Part shown: positions 29,031-39,099 of the stretch, piece after piece | Position numbering within the stretch: position 1 is the stretch's first letter | Layout of the letters: each line of letters begins with the position of its first letter | From: Asterionellopsis glacialis | Taxonomy: Eukaryota > Bacillariophyta > Plagiogrammaphyceae > Rhaphoneidales > Asterionellopsidaceae | Direction: 5' to 3' | NCBI GenBank assembly: GCA_014885115.2 | Contig: WKLE02000487.1 | Span: forward strand, 1 to 39,691 | Length of the DNA stretch: 39,691 bases | Position numbers and translations under genes: made by a program | Notes under the pieces: generated by a model | Told to the model about the DNA's origin: nothing | Database searches by the model: none | What the model saw: only the letters and a program-made list of their open reading frames with translations

Positions 29031-31602
29031 TGCCAATGTTGCAGTCCTTTTTTGCTGCTCACAAAAGTAAGCAGAGCAAAAAACCTCTCACAATTGTCTT
29101 CAGGTAGAGGAAGTACATTTGGATGTACGTCCTCTGTAATCCCTACCTTTGTTGCCATTGAAATGACAACAGCAAGGTCAGGCTTGTTAAAAAACAGTGG
29201 TTTGCCATGGAAAAACAATGGAACTTTGGAATGTTTGTCTGTGGTAAGGGAGTCAAATCTGTTCCTATCCCTGACCTGCACATTCCACATTGCTGTTCCC
29301 TCGAGGTGGATGGAGTCAGAAAGTGACTCCCTCATGTTTGTGTTGGCCATGTTGGCCTTCTCATCATGGAAGGCCTCAAGTTGACCTTCCCTGTGGTCCA
29401 ACTTGTAGGTGCACAGATCATGCGCATCTTGGTTGGACCTCTTAGGTGGGTCTTTTTTTTTAATAATCATCTTGTCTAAAAGTAAAACATCCTGTAAATA
29501 ACAGGATGTCTTCATATTGTTCTTCACCGCATCTTTTGTCTCAGGTCCAAATAAGGTCCTTCCTGTTTTAGGGTCAAGCCTTCCTCCTGCAGGGTCCTGA
29601 CCTGGACTGGCAGTACATTTGTACTTAATAAACCAGTCATCCAGGTTCTGGATTATCTCTGGAGAAGGATAGATCTCCTTCCTTTGGTACTTGTTGTACA
29701 ACTTCCAGGTCTTGGTCTTTTTTAAGCTTCTGATATCAGATTCTTTATGGGACTTACCATTCAGAGTCCCATCTTTCAGTCTATTTAGTAACTTAGCCAT
29801 GTCCTTGCTGACAAAATGGTAGCAACAGGCGCTTAAGTCCTGTATTGCTTGAAAGTAGTCAGAATGTTTGTCATTCAGGGTCTTGAAAATCCTGCTTATC
29901 CAATGGAAGACCCTGCAGGTCTGGGAACAATATAGTCCAAAACGTATCATTAGCTGGCCAGGTGTCACTGTACATAACAATATCCTGGTCAGCTTCAAGT
30001 TGGGTGTCACTTGACATGTCTTCTTCAAGTCTGTCCCAGAAGTTGGGCCTCCTTGACATTCCTTCTGCTACATGCGCAAGATCCAATACTTTAGTAGTTG
30101 GAATTATTGCTATGGACATGATCTCTCCTCCCTTATTACTTGCATCCCATACACCATTTGCACCAAGACTACTATGGTAGTTTTTAAAAGTCTGGTGGTT
30201 GTGGTTGTGACAGAACACCCCACCAAAACCTACCAATTGGATCTCCCAGGAATACCGCATGTCATTGGATACCCCACTTAATGTGAGATCCAACTTGCGG
30301 GACTGATCAAAGATGTCCGTTAGTTGTTCCCTGCTTGACAGGATCCTAGGATCCCCCAGCAAGTCTTGGAAATACAGAAATGGGGTTGCATTGTTCTTGG
30401 TAGGACATTTGGTTCACAAGATACTCCTTCCCCATCCCTTTGTAAATGAAACGAGCAAGCATGGGTCCGTTTCTAGGTAATCATCATACGGTCCAGCAGG
30501 TTTGATGTGGACCTGCTCAAAAGTAGTTGGGTTATCAAGTATTTTGTAAAGACTGGAAAAGATGCCTGAATCCATTTTGGTAAAGTATTTAACAATCTAC
30601 CTTCATGTGCATAACAAATGTCACCACATGTGTCACAGCAGTATTTCATACTGATGACCCAGGCAGACCTGCCTTCTGCACAAATAATGGGCATCATCTG
30701 ACCGTTCTTAATTAAATCAAAATGGTCGTGAATCAGCTCCCCACAACAATCAGCCTTGGTACAACCCAAAAAGATGGATGGGTCTTGTAACTCCCATCTT
30801 AGTATGTAAAGTTTAGTGCCTACTATTGAACTGTAAGGCATAAAAGGTTCCTCAAGACACAACTCTTGAGCAATCTCAAAGCATGTCCTGCCAGCAGGAA
30901 AATGGGTATTGTATCACATTAATTTTTCTTGTTTTCCAACCCTCCAAGCATCTTGTAACTTTTACTTTCAAATTTCAAAGGGAGCATCTCAACTAAGTGT
31001 TTTGACATTTTGAACAGTGTCTTACTACATTTTGCCTTATATGGTGGACATTTTTTTGCCAGATAGGACTGTAATGAAGCTTTTAGTGCTCATGCACTAA
31101 CAGTATCATAAATGTTGATTGGAGTGTCAGGTAAAACCTCCTGAACTTCATCTGCCAAACTATCCTCTGCATTCTGATTCACTGAAGACACTTTGTCACT
31201 GTCGTCATTGACATCAGGAAAAGTCAGAGAATTATCTTCAACATCCATGATTTGTTGTTTTTCTTGTACTGCTTCTTCTTCCATCATTTGTATGACTACC
31301 ATTGGTGGAGCATTTTCCTTTTCTGTTGGCAGTACTGTCCCTGACATGGTCTTGCCAGTAATAAAGTCAACCCTCAGTCTGTCAGGTTGAGCATGGTAAG
31401 TGATAGGAGAAGGCTTGGGAGAGTTTGCCTTCTCAAATTCTTTCTTGATCCTTGCCTTGTTCATGCCATAATATTTGAAAAAATAGCATGTGATATGATG
31501 TCCTTTCTTGAAGATGGGACCAAACCTGCATCCATTACAGATGATCCCACCATTTCCAACAGTGGGAGGAGCAGCCCTTCCCAAAAGGATTGACGGCTTC
31601 AT
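29015..31602 (-). pseudogene. Broken transposase-like gene with zinc-binding and RNase H-like regions
   Basis: A minus-strand gene of about 860 codons if intact, ATG at 31602, broken by at least one premature TGA (31090-31092) and about four frame changes (near 30950, 30470, 30365 and 29920). Order: a zinc-knuckle-like start (IICNGCRFGPIFKKGHHITC, residues 20-39); an acidic middle; a second zinc-binding part (GCTKADCCGELIHDHFD, CCDTCGD) followed by LLNTLPKWIQASFPV; then a probable catalytic region with SDTWPAND and FHWISRIFKTLNDKH, and a C-terminal domain with NLDDWFIKYKCTASPGQDP and RLDPKTGRTLF. I recall this zinc/DDE-like layout (possibly DUF6729-type) from uncharacterised algal and fungal transposon proteins, but the family name is uncertain. 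CpG is nearly absent. Not functional as it stands. Confidence 0.75.
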
Positions 31603-31651
31603 CTCTATTTTTTGTAAAGCTCAGCAAGGAGGATAGCTTCCTGCTTTTGTG

Positions 31652-31888
31652 TCAGTCATTTTGCCTTGCATGATGAGTGATGACTGCAATGACTGCATTT
31701 TTTGCACGCACAGATGCTGCTTTTTCTGTGTTGGCTTTGAATGCCCATGGTGACAAATAAGAACAATCAACATAATGAGGAGGTGAGAGATGAAGTAAAA
31801 AAAGAACACTGCTGTCATCAAAAAGAATTTCAACAACAATCAAATTACCTGTTGGGACAACAATAATAGGGTCATCATGCAACATCAT
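31652..31888 (-). other. Short open frame upstream of the transposase pseudogene
   Basis: A 78-residue frame with ATG at 31888, starting MMLHDDPIIVVPTGNLIVVE. It ends 50 bp before the transposase ATG, in the same direction. It may be an earlier exon or a separate small ORF of the element; no domain is seen. Confidence 0.25.
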
Positions 31889-32168
31889 TTTTTGTCTTCA
31901 AAGAAAAAATTGAAATCTTGGAAAATGGTTATCACGCTGTATTTGTGTGTTTTTGTGTGTGTGTGGGGGGGGGGAATTGTTGGGTGTACATAAGCTTGTA
32001 TGCGTGATTTGGCCATATTTGGTTTTCAACCAAATACAGGAAAAATGGTACAAAACAATCAATCTAATTGAAAAGAACAATTCTGATGCATTCTGATGCT
32101 TTTCATTCCTTTCTGTATCAAATGAAGAGTATGGATATTTGTGTATCAGGTTGCTAAGTAATTTTAGA

Positions 32169-32220
32169 GGACTTTCCAAAAAAAAGCACGATTTCATTAA
32201 GTGCTTTTTTTGGAAAGTCC
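32169..32220. repeat. Long hairpin with 20-bp arms
   Basis: GGACTTTCC plus an A-tract plus GCAC (32169-32189) pairs with GTGC plus a T-tract plus GGAAAGTCC (32201-32220), loop of 11 bases. Arms match except for one extra A. Confidence 0.85.
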
Positions 32221-32857
32221 ATCAAGTCCTATAAGTAAAGGTAGAGTTCCAAGCTCCCTGATTGGCTGAATTTAGTGCCTCAGAGAACTTCCCCCCACCG
32301 TACATACCAGTTGATCTAGTCTACCAGTATTGATTCTCTAGCACCTACAGTTAAAAAAACATAAAATTCCCATCTGATTCATAGTCAGAACTGAATACTA
32401 CCGTATCAGGTACATACATCACTGAGTGTCAGTGTGGTGTACCTTATGAAGTGGAAAAATCCAAAGTAGGTAGGTACCTTTTGTGGAAAACGGCATTGTT
32501 CCTACCAGATTTTGACATAAATGGCCCCTTATGTACCTCTTATATACCTCCAGTAAATTGGTCTAATAATGAAAACAGCCCTTTTTAAGTAATGCAATTT
32601 TACTCAACATTGTCTGTAGGAATGCACTTAGACTTGTACCAGAAGATAAAAAAAATAGACAAACTAAAGAAAAAATGCATTTGAATCAGTGTTTATTCAT
32701 GTGAATTCTTTATTTCAACCTGATTTTGGTTGGGCAGCCACAATTGTGGCTGTGTTGACCCCATCCTCAAGTTTGATCAATAATTCATTAATAATAAAAC
32801 TTGTCAAAATACATGCAAATTTTACAGACATTTACTTATTAAGTTTATTATAGATTG

Positions 32858-32874
32858 CCATCAAAGTTTGATGG
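32858..32874. repeat. Short palindrome CCATCAAA-G-TTTGATGG
   Basis: Eight-base perfect arms around one central base. Confidence 0.7.
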
Positions 32875-33071
32875 GAAAAGTCTGGTTGGTTGTCAAGAAT
32901 GGACAGTCAAGGTGAGATTGTCAGGTTTCATCATCACACAGGCCCACCGCAGCAAAACACACGTTGATCTGTCTGTCCAACCATGACAAAAAAACTCCTG
33001 ATTTTCAGATTTTTTAATCTTTTCATAACCAAAATTAGTGTAGCTTACCTACCAACTTTATGAGAGGTCTC

Positions 33072-33095
33072 TTACCTGCAGTAGACTGCAGGTAA
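33072..33095. repeat. Hairpin TTACCTGCAG-loop-CTGCAGGTAA
   Basis: Ten-base perfect arms and a TAGA loop. A related hairpin, ACCTGCA-GT-TGCAGGT, lies at 33788-33803. Confidence 0.8.
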
Positions 33096-33312
33096 AGTAC
33101 ACACTTACAAGTCTGATAGTGCATGTACACAGTCCTATGGCAGTGTTACACTTCTGATGCACAAAGATTTCTTCACAATTTGTGGTCTGTCATTGCTCAC
33201 CCCATTGTCTGCAACATTTTCTGCAGTGGTTAGCCAATGATGTCTGTGCTAAATTTTGTTAACTACTAAATATAAATAACTATTCTATTTGTTCTTCTTC
33301 TGTTTCTGTATC

Positions 33313-33480
33313 TTATTCTGCTGCATGTCTTTCTCTATTTTCAACCATCTTTTGATGGTTTTCTTCTAGTTTTTGTTGATGGGATTCTCTAGCAGCTTGC
33401 AAATCTGGTTGACTTTGCCATATCTCCCAACATGAGGGCAGTGAAGCATAAAACCTTTTTGTGCACACTAGCACTGAAGA
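33313..33480 (-). pseudogene. Short coiled-coil coding relic
   Basis: A 55-codon open frame with no start codon, containing KRFYASLPSCWEIWQSQPDL then a coiled coil (SHQQKLEENHQKMVENRERH) and ending at TAA 33313-33315. Upstream sequence has scattered further coding-like words in other frames. It looks like the tail of another dead element protein. Confidence 0.3.
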
Positions 33481-33960
33481 CTAGCCAATGGAATGTTTGC
33501 CCTTCTTCTGCCAGGATGTGGTTGGATAGATCTTCTTCTAGTCGTGGCACTTCTTTGCATTTTAGTTGGCATTTCAGGCAACAGAGGAGGTGATGGTTCT
33601 TAGTCTAGCATTTGGTGTGAATGCAAAATCCAAGATACGGAATTTCTGCTTTGTACTGACTTTCTTGGGGATATGACCAAAACTTGATGCAATGCTGGTA
33701 ACAAAAAACATCATAAAACACAATTAGCGGCCAATCCAGAATTGGTTCTTACCCGCAGTTAAAATGTCTAAATTTTTTTGAGTTGTAACCTGCAGTTGCA
33801 GGTAAAATTGGGGTTGGGATATGACAACCTATGGAGATAGTTTTGATTACCACAATATACCCCAGTAGAACCATACTGGGGGGTGAGCCAAATAGTAGGG
33901 CGGCCACTCCTGGTACCCCTAAAGTAGCACTATATACCAAACAGTTCTACTCTGGTTGAT

Positions 33961-34009
33961 TCCTGTACAGGAAACCAATATTCTAGACAAATTTCTGCCC
34001 TGTACAGGG
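33961..34009. repeat. Paired CCTGTACAGG palindromes
   Basis: TCCTGTACAGGA at 33961-33972 and CCCTGTACAGGG at 33998-34009 are both perfect 12-bp palindromes with the same core, 37 bp apart. They lie about 70 bp outside the inverted-repeat element that starts at 34081. Confidence 0.75.
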
Positions 34010-34080
34010 GCAGGGCGGTGGCTTGTCTGGGTTACTCAGATAGGCAGGCATGTGGAGCCACTGTTAGATGTTCTTGTGTC

Positions 34081-34858
34081 AGGTCCGGTAGATAGCACTT
34101 TTGGTTCAGTTCAATTTTTGGTTCAATCCAATTTTTGACCTGTACGACTAAAAAGTTGAGCCAAAACACCTTTCAGTCTATATGTACAATACTGTTCAAT
34201 TTTTGGATCAATTAAATCCACAGTGCAAATAGATATATCAAGATTCCCTAACCAGATTGTATCCCAAAAAATCCACAAACACCTGGTACAATACAGTAGC
34301 ACTACAAGTGCATTTGTACAAGTTTTGGCAAGAACAAACATGCATTGGGTTTATTTCAGAATGAGACTCTCTAGACTCTAGGTAGGACCTAGCCTAGAAT
34401 GCTGATCACTGTCAATTGTTCCAAGCAAACTAACAATGATGAATGATTATGCTACACCCCCATCAAATTATTGAAGTTTTGGATTGCAACTGCAGCAACA
34501 AGTACCTGCTTTATTTGTCTACAGTACCTGCACTTTTGATACAATTTCCTAGAGCTAACTATGGTACGCGTGGTTGACTGTTACCTTGATAGGAGGAGTC
34601 ATTGTCATTGTTACCTTGATAGGAGGAATCACAATCATTACCTTGATAGGCAGTCTGTGGTCATACACAAATGGTATTCAGACTTTTGCACAAAAATGAT
34701 AAGTGAGTCAATGAAAGAAAAGGAATCCCAAAAAATTGAACCCAGTTCAATTGGTTGAATTTCCAACTCATTCAAATGATTGAAATATTTAATTGTATGA
34801 GTCAAATTCCGATTGAACCAAAAATTGAACTGAACCAAAAGTGCTATCTACTGGACCT
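34081..34858. mobile_element. Non-autonomous DNA transposon with 48-bp terminal inverted repeats
   Basis: Left end 34081-34128 (AGGTCCGGTAGATAGCACTT...) and right end 34811-34858 are inverted copies matching at 47 of 48 positions, with weaker similarity continuing inwards to about 58 bp. Each arm contains TTTTTGGTTCA-like sub-repeats. If the ends are taken one base in (GGTCC), both sides are flanked by TCA, a possible 3-bp target duplication. The interior has no transposase; it has a three-unit repeat at 34581-34652 and more TTCAATTTTTGG copies. It is a 778-bp MITE-like element of unknown superfamily. The high arm identity suggests a fairly recent insertion compared with its decayed neighbours. 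Confidence 0.85.
34581..34652. repeat. Tandem repeat, TTACCTTGATAGGAGGA units
   Basis: Three units starting at 34581, 34611 and 34638, about 27-30 bp each, the last diverged. Inside the inverted-repeat element. Confidence 0.8.
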
Positions 34859-34998
34859 CAGTGTGTTTTTGGCATGATGTCCAAACTCCACCACCCTCTG
34901 CCAGAGTAAGGGAGTCCTTCAATGGTCTGCTCAACTCCAAAATGTATAAAGAATTTATTCACAGGAGTTGAGGAGAAGAACACAAAAGGAGAATCTGG

Positions 34999-36603
34999 TT
35001 GGTTACTGGCTTAGCCAATCAGCATCAGTTGTTAGTGAATTCTAACCAATATCAGCAGTTCCAGTTGGAGAATAACAGTGCCACTATAGGTGTGGATGTT
35101 TTCAAGGAATACATATGCCTGTCACTTAAAGAACCTTCTCCTGAATCTTGTGTAGATGAAAAATCTTTGGCAGTTCAACATTATGCTGCAAGTTTACTTA
35201 AATATTTACAAACACCATACATCAAGAACCAACTACAAAATGAACCTGTTTCTGACAACAGTTTGGATTACAATGGGTTGATTGGTGTGTTTTGGAAAGC
35301 AAGAGCTGGTGATATTTGTAAAGGGTGTTGTTGAGCGGTAAAGGCACAACCACAACTGCATGTCAACAAAGATGACCCGGTACCAAAATTAATCCCCTAC
35401 AACTGTACTCATGGAACTTGTGCTGATTGTGGTGTTAATCGTAAGTACTCTCTACTTAATCATCCATTACTTTTAAATACAACAGATAAAGTTAAAGTAT
35501 TTGAATGGAACAATCTGAGATGACAAGGTGATAGTAGTTGAGGTGGTTGTAATCAACAAAGGGAACTTACCAAGGACTCCAAACCAATACCAGAAATAAT
35601 TCATTCTTTTAAAAATGCCTTGGGCATTTGGAGCCTCATTATCAAGAAATCATGCGGATACATATCATCCAGGACATTGATATTGAGACATTGCCTAATG
35701 ATACACTGTTAATATTTACTGACTTTGCAGCAACAATGGTACTGCAGGCGTTCCAAGCTAAAACTCTTCGGTTGATGCGCACGCTATTCTGGATAATTTT
35801 GTGTGCCTATACAACAGACGGAATGTAAAAGTGGAGGATGAGGATATAAATGAAAAAGAAAATATAAAGGTATGGACAGTGGATGTACATCATTACTTTG
35901 CAGAATCACTCATTAAAGGAAAAAAGAGTGATCATGCCATGCATAATCAATGTCTTGACCATCTCATCCCGTTTCACAAAAATAAGTTTGCTTCTCTTGG
36001 ACGACAACTAAAAATAGTGAAAGTTTGGTCTGACAATGCACCTACTCAATACAGATGCAGACAAAACTTTGTTTAAGTTGCAACGGTACAAGACATGCAT
36101 CTAGACATAGAATTAATCCACAGGTTGTCTGTAGTGGATAACTTCAAAGGTGCTCACGATGCATATGGTAAAGTACCAAAATATCACGTAACGGAACAGG
36201 AATTAAATGGAAACAGGTCCCCAAATGGAGAAGAGGTTTTCAGAACATGTTTTTGGAATTTAACAATAACAGAAACAACAGGAGGAAGAAATAATTGGAA
36301 TGAGTTTGAGAGAAACAAGGACAGGATGTTAAAGGGAAAGGGAACTTATGGAATGGATGCAAGATATTTTTATTTTGTTGTTGAAACACTAGAAGAAAAG
36401 GAAGCATTAATTGGTGAGTTCCCGGATAACATAATTCACTGTGACAGAACAAAAATTTTAGTTACAAAAGGGGGGAAAGCAATCAAAGGTACAACAAAGT
36501 TACATGAAGTAAAATTGATGACTTATGACAAAAACACGACACTGCAACAGAATGCTGTACCATTGGTGATAAGTGATTTGCCATGTGAATACCTCACATG
36601 AAA
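34999..36603 (+). pseudogene. Broken transposase of the same family as the relic at 10 kb
   Basis: A plus-strand coding series broken by stops and frame changes. It contains YNCTHGTCADCGVN (about 35397, a cysteine-rich zinc-like site), TLLIFTDFAATMVLQAF (about 35704, a likely first catalytic aspartate), KVWSDNAPTQYRCRQNF (about 36022, likely second aspartate), then an open 168-codon C-terminal part (36095-36601) with LIHRLSVVDNFKGAHDAYGK and GMDARYFYFVVETLEEK. TDF..., SDN.P.QY is the pattern of RNase H-like transposases. Breaks: stops after 35334 and 36073 and frame changes near 35600 and 35800. It shares QYRCRQNF, LIHRL..VDN.KG and YGK with 10358-10480. Not functional. Confidence 0.75.
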
Positions 36604-37761
36604 TAAATTATTACAACCATTGCAGCAGCAGTCCACAACGGCATGTACTTAAAAAAAAAGAAAAAAACAACGAAAAAGGATGGTAACATTGGCATCAACA
36701 GAGGGTGCGGGAACGGTTGTTCCGCATGGTGACCACGTCAATATTGAACAAAGTTTGATGTGGCGAGATATTTGTTCCCTTTTAGAATTAACTTAGATAG
36801 TGTACAGTAATAGTTTATGTATTGTTATTTTACGTAAACAGGATAATTTTTTATGATGAAAAAAACGGATGGATTGACAGTCGCATTTTGTTGCGATTTG
36901 GCCCATTTCTCTGTAGCTGACCATTGGGGGACTCCAGGATCACTCAAACCCTCATGACTAATGCACCTTTAACGCATTTCGCGCAATTTTGATCTTTTTT
37001 TCCGTTGATGTTTCACGCAAGTATTTGCCGTTGCAGTATGTCGTTATGCTCTTATTCCGGATTGCAGTTAACACTGCCGTTAAAAATTGTATTAGACAGT
37101 TGACACAAATAACGGATATAAGGGGCCTTTTACATACAGTTATTTTCTTGTAGGACTAATACAATATTGCTGGGCGGTTTGTACCAAATTAGGAGTTTGT
37201 AGCATTTCGGCATTTTTGGGCATAATTTTTGCACGGATGAAACCGAATTTGTGTATGACCATGTACAGTACCGTTATATTTTATAGCACAAAGATGATAG
37301 AATAATAGTACAGTACCTGGTACGTAAAGGTAGCAGTTCTGCTTTTAAGTAAGGAGACAGTTGTTATCTACAGTGATTAAAACCGTTACCAGGTAAGTGT
37401 CTTTGCAACTGATGCATATAGTAGGTACAGGTAACTTTTTCTGTATCTTTACAGCTACCACGTACGGGTACAGGTGCCGCTTGTTCGGCATCCGGTAGTA
37501 CCTGAACGGTAGCGCTAGGACCTACCTGGTACCAGGTACGAGGGTACAGGTACATGGTTTTTACGTAAGGACCAACGACTAGGACCTAATAAATAGTCCT
37601 ACCGGTAGTCCTCTACTACCATACCTGGTAGCGCCAGAGTGCCGTTATCTCATCAATACGGTAAAATATAAAAAAAACCATTTTATCTCTCAACATCTTT
37701 CTCATCGACACAAAGTTGGCTTCTTCTGTTCTCTAGTGAATGGGCGTTCAACCCTTTCATC
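36604..37761. promoter_or_regulatory. Gene-free stretch with palindrome-rich promoter region
   Basis: No gene is seen. An A-rich tract at about 36650-36680 follows the transposase relic; from 36700 CpG becomes normal again, marking the island edge. From 37305 to 37630 TACCTGGTA / TACCAGGTA motifs recur (about 37314, 37387, 37527-37540, 37623) together with TAGTCCT and AGGACC words. This would be the promoter area of the membrane-protein gene starting at 37762. Confidence 0.5.
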
Positions 37762-39099
37762 ATGGGATGCGTTGGTGATTGCTGCCCCTCAAGGAGGGCA
37801 ACTAGTTTGCGGTAAGTATGTGCTAGTCTTTAAAGAATTCATTATATTCCATACGATTTTGTACTCACCGATCACCCTTTCCATTAACCAACAGATTTTT
37901 CCTGATATACTTTGGACTTCTTGGGTTTGCAAGCACTGTGTTGAGTGCTATGACGTGCATTTACCTCGATTATGAATTTCTTGCCGATGATGATGTTGGG
38001 AAACAGAACTTTCCAGAGTATATTAGTCGGGAAGGTTCACTAGGACTTTTCAAATATCACAGTTCAGAAGAAGGACAATGTCGGAATTATGGTGACGGGT
38101 CAGGTACAAGCTACTTTGACGCAGGCAGTGATTTTTTTTCAACCGGAAGAGTCGGCATATTGATTGCAGTAATGACGGCATCGATTGCCGTATTGATGGC
38201 TGTGCTTGAGATGTCTTGTTTCGTGATGAGCGTGAAGTGCTATTCGTTCCTGGTTTCTATACTCTTTCTTACTGCCTCCGTTGGGCAGGGCATTACGTTC
38301 ACTGTCTTTGGACAAGATAGTATCTGGTAAGTTTATTTATGTACAAGTTCAATTTCAGCATCAATTTAACAAGCCCCTCATATTTCTTTGGTTTTATCAT
38401 TTCAAACTTTGACAACTTAGCAAAGAGCAAACTGTTAAGTGCGGTTTTAGTTTCGGGGCATACTTTTCTATCGCAGGTACCATAGCCTATCTGCTTTGCG
38501 CCATTGTAGCATCCATCTTGCCTGGTCGCAATCCTTGTTGTTGCCACGTGGCATGCTGCACGGATTATGATGACTATTCCACTCACGAAGATGACGAGTT
38601 TGATGGTGAGGATCTTCGCATCCCTGTCGGAGGTGAAGGCAGTGTAAGCAAAATATCTGTTTTATCACCTCAATCACATAGATCAAACAGAACACAAAAG
38701 ACGCAAAAATCAATGATGTCATACAAATCCTCAAGAACACAAAAATCGCGAAGATCTACTCGGAGCGGCGCAGGTAGCAACCATCTACAGGCGGTGAACG
38801 ATGGCCTTGTGTTTGTTCCTCCTGCTCAAGACGAAGAAGCCTTACAGCCCCCGATAATTTCAACAGTAAGTGAACTGAGCGATGAAAACGACGCCCGAAG
38901 GAAAAGACGTATAAAAGCAAAGGCACGATATAGCCGAGGCCATGGAGAATATGATTCTGATGAAGATGGAACCGTTGCAGATGAATCTATCACTGTTTCA
39001 GAACTGTTGACAACAACCGGCACTGTGGCTAAAGCAACTGCGAAGGGTATCTGTAAGGTACTACTTCCAAATTGTGGAAACAACGCTTGCAACAAATAA
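37762..39099 (+). CDS. Four-helix membrane protein with cysteine loops, three exons
   Basis: Exons 37762-37811, 37895-38326 and 38421-39099, joined by GT-AG introns of 83 and 94 nt, both with GTAAGT donors and both in phase 2; product 386 residues. The start is MGCVGDCCPSR, whose glycine and cysteines could be acylated. Four membrane helices are visible: FLIYFGLLGFASTVLSAM (about 19-36), ILIAVMTASIAVLMAVLEM (about 105-123), YSFLVSILFLTASVGQGI (about 132-149) and AYFSIAGTIAYLLCAIVASI (about 173-192). The loop between helices 3 and 4 has two cysteines (SICKEQTVKCGF), and the large first loop one. The layout recalls claudin/tetraspanin-like small membrane proteins, which are numerous in diatoms; no function is known to me. 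The 190-residue tail is cytosolic-like, acidic and S/R-rich (RTQKTQKS repeats). Confidence 0.85.

Larger units (their letters stand above)
31889..33312. other. Non-coding, CpG-poor part of the island
   Basis: No gene is seen in 1.4 kb. It is AT-rich, nearly free of CpG, and holds several hairpins that may mark ends of small elements, plus a GT/G-rich tract at about 31944-31976. Confidence 0.5.

Noticed and set aside
32169..32220. Helitron 3'-end hairpin
   Set aside because: A CTRR terminus does not follow at the right distance and no Rep/helicase gene is near.
38477..38520. Acceptor TCGCAG at 38476 for the last intron of the membrane protein
   Set aside because: It does not restore the reading phase; the acceptor ending at 38420 does and adds a complete cysteine loop and fourth helix.
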